Below are positions 12,435 to 17,888 of a DNA stretch of 17,888 nucleotides, piece after piece. The DNA lies in the NCBI GenBank assembly GCA_041441555.1, contig JASDSW010000051.1, positions 1-17,888 on the forward strand. Direction: 5' to 3'. Origin of the DNA: Pseudaeromonas sp041441555. GTDB lineage: Bacteria; Pseudomonadota; Gammaproteobacteria; Enterobacterales; Aeromonadaceae. The notes beneath the pieces are model-generated. The model ran no database searches and was not told the DNA's origin. It was given only the letters and a program-made list of their open reading frames with translations. The translations under genes and the position numbers were made by a program. The first letter of the stretch is position 1. Every line of letters begins with the position of its first letter.

Positions 12435-14822
12435 ATGAAATTCAGTAAATCCTGGGTAGATGAGTGGATCCAGGCCTCTCTCGGAACCGACGAATTGGCC
12501 GAGCAGATCACCATGGCCGGTTTGGAAGTCGATGGCGTGGATGCCGTGGCGGGTGAATTTAGCAACGTGGTGATTGGGGAAGTCGTGGAGTGTGCTCAAC
12601 ACCCAGACGCGGATAAGCTGCGGGTCACCAAGGTCAATGTGGGCGAGGCCGAGTTGCTGGACATCGTCTGCGGGGCGCCGAATTGCCGGCAGGGGCTGCG
12701 TGTTGCCGTTGCCAAGGTTGGTGCCATCCTGCCCGGCAACTTTGAAATTAAGAAGGCCAAACTGCGGGGCCTACCATCCCACGGCATGCTCTGTTCCTAC
12801 AGTGAGCTGGGTATCGCGATTGAAGCCGATGGCATCATCGAACTGCCTGCGGATGCCCCCATCGGTATCGATCTGCGGGACTTTCTGCAGCTTAATGATG
12901 CCATGATCGAGGTCGATCTGACCGCCAACCGTGCCGACTGTCTGAGCATTGCCGGTCTGGCTCGGGAAATTGGTGTCCTGAATCGTTGTGATGTAACGGC
13001 GCCAACTTGGGCTCCGGTGACTGCCACCACAGATGCCGTGTTCCCCATCCAAGTTCAAGCCGGCGAGGCTTGCCCGCGTTATCTGGGGCGAGTCATCAAG
13101 GGACTGAATGTCAACGCGGCCACGCCGTTATGGATGCAAGAGAAGCTGCGCCGTTGCGGCATGCGCTCCATCGATCCCATCGTCGATGTTACCAACTATG
13201 TGATGCTCGAATTGGGTCAGCCACTGCATGCCTTTGACCTGGCCAAACTCGATGGCACCCTGCAGGTACGGATGGCCACTGCCGGTGAGAAGCTGACGTT
13301 GCTCGATGAGAATGAGGTCACGCTGAACGCCGATACCCTGGTCATCGCCGACGGTCAGGGGCCCCTGGCGATCGCCGGGATCTTCGGCGGGCTGCATTCC
13401 GGCGTGGGGGCTCAGACCCAGGACATCCTGCTGGAGTGCGCCTTCTTTAATCCGTTGTCCATCAAGGGGCGGGCTCGCAGCTATGGCTTGGCCACCGACT
13501 CCTCCCATCGCTTCGAGCGGGGGGTTGATAGTCAACTGCAACAGCAGGCGATGGACCGAGCCAGCCGACTGTTGCTGGACATCTGTGGTGGTGAAGCGGG
13601 CCCCGTGATGGCGGTCGAGTCGGATGCCCATCTGCCCAAGTCGGAGCTGATCACCCTGCGTCGCGACAAGCTGACCCGCGTAGTTGGCATCCGCTTTGAT
13701 GATGCGGTGGTCAGCGACATCCTGACGCGTCTGGGGCTGCAGGTCACGCCGACGGCCGATGGCTGGCAAGCACTGGCACCGAGCTGGCGCTTTGATTTGG
13801 CCATTGAGGAGGATTTGATTGAAGAGGTGGCCCGCATCTACGGCTACAACAACATTCCGAATCTGCCGCCGATGGCACACCTGGTGATGACCGAGCAACC
13901 GGAGGCCGACTTGCCGCTCAAACGGGCTCGTCACTTGCTGGTCGATCGCGGGTTCCAAGAGGCCATCACCTACAGCTTCGTTGAGCCGAAGGCGATGAGT
14001 CTGTTGTTCCCGGCTTGTGACCCCATCCTGTTGCCATTCCCGATCTCGGCCGACATGTCTGCAATGCGCGTCTCCCTGTGGCCAGGGCTTATCAATGCAG
14101 TCGGCTACAACCAAAATCGCCAACAGCCGCGGGTTCGACTGTTCGAGAGTGGTCTGCGCTTCATCAAGGACGCTTCCGCCGAGAACGGTATTCGCCAAGA
14201 GCCGATGCTGGCCGGGATCGTCAGCGGCAACGTTGCCGAAGAACAGTGGGGACAGGCTTCCCGTCCGGTCGACTTCTTCGATCTGAAGGGCGACGTCGAG
14301 GCACTGATCGAGTTGACGGGCGAAGCGTCGCGTTTCCGCTTCGTCAGTGCGGTGCACCCAGCTCTACACCCTGGTCAATCGGCGCAGATCCTGCGGGATG
14401 AACAGCCGATCGGCTGGATCGGGGTGATCCATCCCAGCCTGGAGAAAAAGCTCGGGTTGAAGAGCAAGGTGGTGCTGTTTGAAATCGAATTGAACAGCTT
14501 GCTCAAAGTCCGGATCCCGATGGCCGGTGAGATCTCGCGTTTCCCGGCAAATCGTCGGGATCTGGCCCTGGTGGTTGACCAATCGGTAGCGGCGGCCGAC
14601 ATTCTGCAAACTGCGAAAAAAATTGGCGGAAATCAGATAGTTGGAATAAACTTGTTTGACATATACCAAGGTCCGGGTGTCCCTGAAGGCAAGAAGAGTC
14701 TGGCGATCAGTCTCGTGTTGCAAGATACCCAGCGGACTTTGGAGGACAAGGAGATCGCCGATACCATCGCCAGCGTGGTTGAGGGGCTCCGCACTGAGTT
14801 CAATGCATCCTTGAGGGATTGA
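12435..14822 (+). CDS. pheT: Phenylalanyl-tRNA synthetase beta subunit
   Basis: The beta subunit binds tRNA-Phe and edits Tyr-tRNA-Phe. From ATG 12435 it has 795 aa, the E. coli length. Domains: EMAP/tRNA-binding region (about 39-148), B3/4 editing domain (about 210-380; YVMLELGQPLHAFD), B5 (about 400-475), a catalytic-like domain (about 490-680; EEDLIEEVARIYGY) and a C-terminal FDX-ACB anticodon-binding domain (about 700-795; RFPANRRDLALVVD). Earlier in-frame codons overlap pheS and do not align. The ribosome site AAGGATAGGGG overlaps the pheS stop. Near 14612-14664 base composition drops to AT-rich, and three rare ATA isoleucine codons fall in 27 bp, coinciding with an IHF-consensus match. 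The gene therefore seems to carry a regulatory site for ihfA, whose start lies 3 nt after the pheT stop. Confidence 0.97.
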   Translation: MKFSKSWVDEWIQASLGTDELAEQITMAGLEVDGVDAVAGEFSNVVIGEVVECAQHPDADKLRVTKVNVGEAELLDIVCGAPNCRQGLRVAVAKVGAILPGNFEIKKAKLRGLPSHGMLCSYSELGIAIEADGIIELPADAPIGIDLRDFLQLNDAMIEVDLTANRADCLSIAGLAREIGVLNRCDVTAPTWAPVTATTDAVFPIQVQAGEACPRYLGRVIKGLNVNAATPLWMQEKLRRCGMRSIDPIVDVTNYVMLELGQPLHAFDLAKLDGTLQVRMATAGEKLTLLDENEVTLNADTLVIADGQGPLAIAGIFGGLHSGVGAQTQDILLECAFFNPLSIKGRARSYGLATDSSHRFERGVDSQLQQQAMDRASRLLLDICGGEAGPVMAVESDAHLPKSELITLRRDKLTRVVGIRFDDAVVSDILTRLGLQVTPTADGWQALAPSWRFDLAIEEDLIEEVARIYGYNNIPNLPPMAHLVMTEQPEADLPLKRARHLLVDRGFQEAITYSFVEPKAMSLLFPACDPILLPFPISADMSAMRVSLWPGLINAVGYNQNRQQPRVRLFESGLRFIKDASAENGIRQEPMLAGIVSGNVAEEQWGQASRPVDFFDLKGDVEALIELTGEASRFRFVSAVHPALHPGQSAQILRDEQPIGWIGVIHPSLEKKLGLKSKVVLFEIELNSLLKVRIPMAGEISRFPANRRDLALVVDQSVAAADILQTAKKIGGNQIVGINLFDIYQGPGVPEGKKSLAISLVLQDTQRTLEDKEIADTIASVVEGLRTEFNASLRD
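14612..14640 (+). promoter_or_regulatory. Predicted IHF-binding site inside pheT, upstream of ihfA
   Basis: AATCAGATAGTTG (14628-14640) fits the IHF core consensus WATCARNNNNTTR at every defined position. An A-tract (seven As from 14613) lies 9 bp to its 5' side, the arrangement typical of strong IHF sites. It lies about 190 bp before the ihfA start. E. coli ihfA (himA) is known to be autoregulated from a promoter within pheT. The nearest promoter-like boxes here, TTGGAA (14638-14643) and TATACC (14659-14664), overlap or follow the site but are only 15 bp apart. Confidence 0.55.
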
Positions 14823-14825
14823 TCT

Positions 14826-15143
14826 ATGGCGCTGACCAAAGCCGATATAGCGGAACACCTCTTCACCCAATTGGGTTTAAGTAAACGCGACGCTAAGGAT
14901 ATGGTCGAAGCATTTTTCGAGGAGATCCGCCAGTCGCTTGAACAAGGCGAACAGGTCAAGATCTCCGGCTTTGGTAACTTTGAACTGAGAACCAAGAGTG
15001 AACGACCGGGTCGTAATCCGAAGACTGGGGAAGATATTCCAATCAGTGCTCGGCGGGTCGTTACCTTTCGGCCCGGCCAGAAGTTAAAGGCGCGCGTAGA
15101 ACATGCAACACCCAATGAGACAGATGCCGCGGATGATGAGTGA
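14826..15143 (+). CDS. ihfA: Integration host factor alpha subunit
   Basis: With IHF-beta this nucleoid protein binds WATCAANNNNTTR sites and bends DNA by about 160 degrees, helping replication, recombination and sigma-54 promoters. The 105-aa product is close to E. coli IHF-alpha (99 aa): MALTKADIAEHLF, GLSKRDAKDMVE, VKISGFGNFELR and RPGRNPKTGEDIPI, with the DNA-intercalating Pro65 present. The C-terminus is about six residues longer and acidic (NETDAADDE). The ribosome site GAGGGATTGATCT lies in the pheT end, and ATG follows the pheT stop by 3 nt, so the two are translationally linked. An IHF-like site in pheT suggests autoregulation. A 12-bp terminator ends the operon. Confidence 0.96.
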   Translation: MALTKADIAEHLFTQLGLSKRDAKDMVEAFFEEIRQSLEQGEQVKISGFGNFELRTKSERPGRNPKTGEDIPISARRVVTFRPGQKLKARVEHATPNETDAADDE

Positions 15144-15157
15144 CGCAGCAAGTTGAT

Positions 15158-15189
15158 AACAAGCCAGGCTCTGCCTGGCTTGTTTGTTT
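15158..15189 (+). terminator. Rho-independent terminator after ihfA
   Basis: AACAAGCCAGGC and GCCTGGCTTGTT form a perfect 12-bp stem around a TCT loop, followed by TGTTT. It ends the pheS-pheT-ihfA operon. Confidence 0.88.
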
Positions 15190-15230
15190 CTAGACTCGGC
15201 TGCCTGGGGCTGCCTTGACGAGGATGAGTC

Positions 15231-15965
15231 ATGTCTCGATTGCCGAATATTGTGATCTTGACCGGCGCGGGTGTCTCTGCCGAATCTGGCATTGCAACCT
15301 TTCGCGCCGAAGATGGCTTATGGGAGCAACATCGGGTGGAGGACGTGGCGACACCGGAGGGCTTTTATCGCAATCCGACGCTGGTTCAGACCTTTTACAA
15401 TGAACGCCGGGCTCAACTGTGCGAGGTACAGCCTAATTCGGCACACTATGCCATCGCACGTTTGCAGCGTGAGTGGCCGGCGAGCGTCACCCTGATCACC
15501 CAGAATATCGATGACTTGCATGAACGCGCTCTGAGCCCTGCGGTGATCCATATGCATGGTGAGCTGTTGAAAGTTCGTTGTCTGCACAGCGGGCGTGTCT
15601 ATCCCTGGTCAGGCGCTATCCTGCCGGAGTCTCGTTGTGCCTGTTGTCAGCCGCCTCAGCCACTGCGACCCCACATTGTCTGGTTTGGCGAGATGCCTCT
15701 TGCGATGGATGCGATCGACCAGGCGTTGCAGGAAGTCGATCTGTTCGTCGCCGTCGGAACCTCAGGTGCCGTGTACCCTGCTGCCGGTTTTGTGGCCGAG
15801 GCAAAACGCTCGGGTGCTCGGTCTCTCGAGTTCAATTTACAACCGTCATTGCAGCGGGGTTATTTCGATGATGGCCGCTATGGTCCTGCTGGTGAGGTAC
15901 TGCCTCGTTGGGTGGATATGCTGCTGCATTCGCCACTCTCCTGGGCTCAGCAGCTTGCCCCCTAA
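15231..15965 (+). CDS. cobB: NAD-dependent protein deacylase CobB (sirtuin)
   Basis: This cytosolic sirtuin removes acetyl and succinyl groups from lysines (for example on acetyl-CoA synthetase) using NAD+. The 244-aa product matches E. coli CobB throughout: the NAD-binding GAGVSAESG (12-20), TFRAEDGLW, TQNIDDLHERA, the catalytic HMHGELL (His109), and zinc-site cysteines Cys117 with the CACC cluster (136-139). The pair Tyr56/Arg59 in FYNERR marks the class III, desuccinylase-capable branch. GAGGATGAGTC precedes the ATG; an overlapping ATG six bases upstream is in the same frame region but not needed for the fold, and its codons are out of frame with the protein. It lies 87 bp after ihfA, past that operon's terminator, so it needs its own promoter, which I could not locate. 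Only a weak AT-rich hairpin follows. Confidence 0.96.
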   Translation: MSRLPNIVILTGAGVSAESGIATFRAEDGLWEQHRVEDVATPEGFYRNPTLVQTFYNERRAQLCEVQPNSAHYAIARLQREWPASVTLITQNIDDLHERALSPAVIHMHGELLKVRCLHSGRVYPWSGAILPESRCACCQPPQPLRPHIVWFGEMPLAMDAIDQALQEVDLFVAVGTSGAVYPAAGFVAEAKRSGARSLEFNLQPSLQRGYFDDGRYGPAGEVLPRWVDMLLHSPLSWAQQLAP

Positions 15966-15991
15966 CGCGTTTTTTGCCGTTTTTCGCTTTG

Positions 15992-16007
15992 TGTGATGGG
16001 CGTCACT
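15992..16007 (+). promoter_or_regulatory. CRP-like site downstream of cobB
   Basis: TGTGA-TGGGCG-TCACT matches the CRP consensus TGTGA-N6-TCACA at nine of ten defined bases. It lies about 190 bp upstream of the predicted start of the membrane-protein operon, too far for a classical class I or II arrangement. It may serve an unseen promoter, be an accessory site, or be chance. Confidence 0.35.
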
Positions 16008-16091
16008 GGTGTAGCCACGACGAGGCGAGGCGTTTAACCGTAACACGTTGAATATTGGATGTTTTTACTGATTTTTATCTTCGATGGGCAG

Positions 16092-16119
16092 AGCTTTTGT
16101 AGCTGAAAAAGCTTATTTT
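16092..16119 (+). terminator. Weak AT-rich hairpin, possible cobB terminator
   Basis: AGCTTTT pairs with AAAAGCT (7 bp, 8-nt loop) and is followed by TATTTT. The stem is AT-rich and lies 127 bp past the cobB stop, so termination would be weak. Confidence 0.3.
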
Positions 16120-16151
16120 CTCGCCGGCTTTTGGCGTGAAATTCCGCAAAA

Positions 16152-16181
16152 TTGGGCTTTAAGGGTAACTTTGGCTATAAT
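16152..16181 (+). promoter_or_regulatory. Predicted promoter of the membrane-protein/bax-like operon
   Basis: A perfect -10 box TATAAT (16176-16181) is preceded, 18 bp away, by TTGGGC (16152-16157), a weak -35. Transcription would begin near 16188, about 23 nt before the chosen ATG at 16211. Confidence 0.6.
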
Positions 16182-16210
16182 GCTGACTTTGGTTGTGCAA
16201 AGAATGGTTG

Positions 16211-16987
16211 ATGACAGAGAAATCCCCGGAGTCAATTACCCTCGGTGGAGACCTTGAACGAGCCCTGCGTGAGGGGTTTCGTCTCGATCTGAAAACCACG
16301 TTTCGCGATGCTTGGACCCTGTCGTTCGGGGCCAAGGCCGGTTTCCTGCTGGCTAGCGCCTTCGTCTTTGCACTGATGATGTTATTGATCCAATTGACTC
16401 GCTATTGCAGTTGGTTGGATATGAATAGTCCAGCAGTCAGCTTCTTGGTGAATGCTTTTCTGGCTGCGGTGCTATCACCCGTGAGCGGTGGTCTGGATAT
16501 GATGGGGGTGCGACGCGCACTCTTTTCGCCGATCCGCGTGGGCATGTTGTTCGACTATACCGGACGAGCTGCCTCGTTGATCCAATGCAGTCTACTGATG
16601 TCCGGGTGCAAGGGAGGGTTGGTGAGTCTGGCGATGCATCTGCATCTGACGGATTCAACCAGCGGCTTGTTGTTGCTGATGTTCAACACATGCATGCTTT
16701 TCACCATCCCTCTGGTATTGGAGCGAGGTCTGTCACCGGCAAGAGCCATGCTGACGTCCTTTCGCCTGTTCTTGCGTGGTTGGCCGCACCTGCTCATGGT
16801 CTCGGCCGTGTTAACCACGTTTTTTGTCCTAGCCATGTTGCCACTCGGCCTGGGGCTCATCTGGATGGTTCCGTTCTACTGGATAGTAAACGGCATCATC
16901 TACCGTGATGTATGCGGTGTTCGTATGCGTATTGAAGTTGCGCCGACAGACTCTGCATCGCTCGATAAGGGGAGCTTTGTTGCATGA
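16211..16987 (+). CDS. Polytopic inner-membrane protein of unknown function
   Basis: I do not recognise this 258-aa protein. It has a short hydrophilic N-terminus (MTEKSPESITLGG), then about five to six hydrophobic segments: near residues 40-62, 72-95, 115-137, 145-165 and 190-230. Arg-rich loops between them (for example GVRRALFSPIR) suggest a cytosolic side. A YciC-like or similar integral membrane family is possible, but I see no diagnostic motif. I chose ATG 16211, downstream of the predicted start site. TTG at 16193 in the same frame would add six residues; neither has a strong ribosome site. Its stop overlaps the start of the Bax-like gene by four bases (ATGA). The two are thus translationally coupled and likely work together at the cell envelope. 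Confidence 0.75.
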   Translation: MTEKSPESITLGGDLERALREGFRLDLKTTFRDAWTLSFGAKAGFLLASAFVFALMMLLIQLTRYCSWLDMNSPAVSFLVNAFLAAVLSPVSGGLDMMGVRRALFSPIRVGMLFDYTGRAASLIQCSLLMSGCKGGLVSLAMHLHLTDSTSGLLLLMFNTCMLFTIPLVLERGLSPARAMLTSFRLFLRGWPHLLMVSAVLTTFFVLAMLPLGLGLIWMVPFYWIVNGIIYRDVCGVRMRIEVAPTDSASLDKGSFVA

Positions 16988-17778
16988 AGATGACCAGACT
17001 ATGGACCTTGCTGTTACTCTGCGCCGCTGTGCCGGTTGCAGTGGGTAATACTGGCGCTGTGGGGGGGGATGCTCTCCATTCGCGGCAGAGTGCTCTTGCC
17101 ACTTCGGTGGCGATGGATCCGCCTGACTTTAAGGCAATCAAGGATCCAACGGAGCGCAAGCAAGCATTTATTAACTATTTGCGCCCTTCATATGAAGTGG
17201 TCGCAGCCAACATACTGACCCAGCGCAGCAAACTGGAGAAACTCAAAGCGCAATTGGCCCATGGCATCCAGCTCTCCTCTGAACAGGAAGCATGGTTGGC
17301 TGACATGGGGTTGCAGTATCGCCTGGAGAATTTGCCTCTCGATGTAGAGGGTATCGATCAACTTCTGGTGCGCGTGGATATTCTTCCACCAGAGTTAGTT
17401 CTGAGCCAGGCCGCCACTGAATCGGGTTGGGGGACATCACGGATGGCCCGCAAACTGAATAATTACTTTGGTCATTACTGCTTTGAAAAAGGCTGCGGGG
17501 TTACCCCGTATCGCCGAAATGGGTCTGGTGAGGTAAAGGCGTTTGAGTCGCCCGTGATGGCGGTACAGGCGTATATGAGAAACGTTAATACGCATCCTGC
17601 GTATGGACAGGTACGAAAGATGCGCGCCAATATGCGCGCCGAAGTGAAGCCGCTGGACGCCGTGGCATTGGCGGGTGGATTTAACCGTTATTCGACCTTG
17701 GGTGATGGTTATGTCCGCAAGATCCAGGGGATGATTCGTACCAATCAACGCTATTGGAGTGCCGCAAAGGCCAATTAA
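16984..17778 (+). CDS. Secreted Bax-like glucosaminidase family protein
   Basis: The 264-aa product has a signal peptide (about 1-21, a TLLLLCAAVPVAV core) and a C-terminal glucosaminidase-fold domain like that of E. coli Bax, a family that cleaves or remodels peptidoglycan. Conserved blocks: an N-terminal DFKAIKDPTERKQAFINYL region, LPPELVLSQAATESGWGTSR with the presumed catalytic Glu146, NNYFGHYCFEKGCG, ESPVMAVQAYMRNVNTHPAY and the closing GGFNRYSTLGDGYV. The CFEKGCG cysteine pair is typical of Bax and could form a periplasmic disulfide. The start ATG overlaps the upstream TGA and follows GGGGAG. Co-transcription with a membrane protein suggests an envelope role. A bidirectional terminator follows. 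Confidence 0.85.
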   Translation: MKMTRLWTLLLLCAAVPVAVGNTGAVGGDALHSRQSALATSVAMDPPDFKAIKDPTERKQAFINYLRPSYEVVAANILTQRSKLEKLKAQLAHGIQLSSEQEAWLADMGLQYRLENLPLDVEGIDQLLVRVDILPPELVLSQAATESGWGTSRMARKLNNYFGHYCFEKGCGVTPYRRNGSGEVKAFESPVMAVQAYMRNVNTHPAYGQVRKMRANMRAEVKPLDAVALAGGFNRYSTLGDGYVRKIQGMIRTNQRYWSAAKAN

Positions 17779-17805
17779 CGCTCCATTAGTCCCCGTGTAA
17801 AAAAG

Positions 17806-17839
17806 CAAAGGCCAGTAGTAATACTGGCCTTTGTTTATT
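17806..17839. terminator. Bidirectional terminator after the Bax-like gene
   Basis: CAAAGGCCAGTA (17806-17817), loop GTAA and TACTGGCCTTTG (17822-17833) form a perfect 12-bp stem, followed by TTTATT. Six As just before it supply a T tract for transcripts arriving from the right on the other strand. Confidence 0.9.
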
Positions 17840-17850
17840 GTCATCCCAAA

Positions 17851-17871
17851 ACCACCTCCTATGGAGGTGGT
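17851..17871. repeat. Perfect palindrome at the right edge, possible IS200/IS605-type end
   Basis: ACCACCTCC and GGAGGTGGT form a perfect 9-bp stem with a 3-nt TAT loop, 12 bases past the previous terminator tail. Small-loop hairpins near both ends are a hallmark of IS200/IS605 elements, whose transposases bind them. On the minus strand the stem is followed by TTTTGGG, so it could also be a weak terminator for a leftward gene beyond the edge. No transposase is in view. Confidence 0.4.
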
Positions 17872-17888
17872 GAACGCCCAGTCGGGGC

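Noticed and set aside
13128..14357. Long antisense frame (409 codons) within pheT, and similar ones within thrS, patA and pheS
   Set aside because: These mirror the codon structure of strongly conserved genes on the other strand, with no ribosome sites or recognisable products.
1..17888. CRISPR array, defence system, prophage or toxin-antitoxin module
   Set aside because: No spaced direct repeats, no such gene families, and no abrupt composition change anywhere in the window.

Overview
The window reads as a draft-quality stretch of a gammaproteobacterial chromosome. The proteins align best, from memory, with Enterobacterales and Vibrio orthologues. The gene set and moderately high GC fit an Aeromonadales-type organism, but I cannot fix the genus without a search. 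Nearly everything here is core genome. Two runs of exactly 10 Ns (2876-2885 and 6301-6310) are scaffold joins. Both sit inside genes, and the second creates an artificial frameshift in thrS.

Left part (1-5027), all on the minus strand: the 5' part of a tRNA-Val(GAC) gene with a clear promoter; patA (putrescine aminotransferase); a 350-bp non-coding stretch; a NorM/MdtK-type MATE efflux pump; the small proteins YaeP and a CPXCG zinc-ribbon-like protein; and a YniA/fructosamine-kinase-family protein that has lost several kinase residues.

Centre (5028-8390), plus strand: a thrS-infC-rpmI-rplT translation cluster. The thrS leader folds into two 7-bp stems, each with a 7-nt loop, and each loop carries a threonine anticodon (UGU, then GGU) at the anticodon position. 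This matches the tRNA-mimic operator logic known for E. coli thrS. infC begins at an AUA codon next to the thrS stop. A long hairpin lies between infC and rpmI, and a strong terminator ends the cluster after rplT.

An exported seven-TM PAS-GGDEF-EAL protein (8457-11327) is inserted between rplT and pheS, two blocks that are adjacent in E. coli. Next come pheS-pheT-ihfA. A perfect match to the IHF consensus, with an A-tract beside it and three rare ATA codons in and just after it, lies inside the 3' end of pheT about 190 bp before ihfA. This suggests IHF autoregulation.

Right part (15158-17888), plus strand: the ihfA terminator; the cobB sirtuin deacylase; a 245-bp intergenic region with a CRP-like site and a promoter; then a two-gene operon of an unrecognised polytopic membrane protein and a secreted Bax-like glucosaminidase. 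A bidirectional terminator follows. The window ends with a perfect 9-bp palindrome with a 3-nt loop that could be the subterminal hairpin of an IS200/IS605-type element lying beyond the edge.

I found no CRISPR array, defence island, prophage gene or intact transposase. The most interesting signals are regulatory (thrS operator, IHF site in pheT, AUA start of infC), plus the apparent pseudokinase and the inserted c-di-GMP protein.
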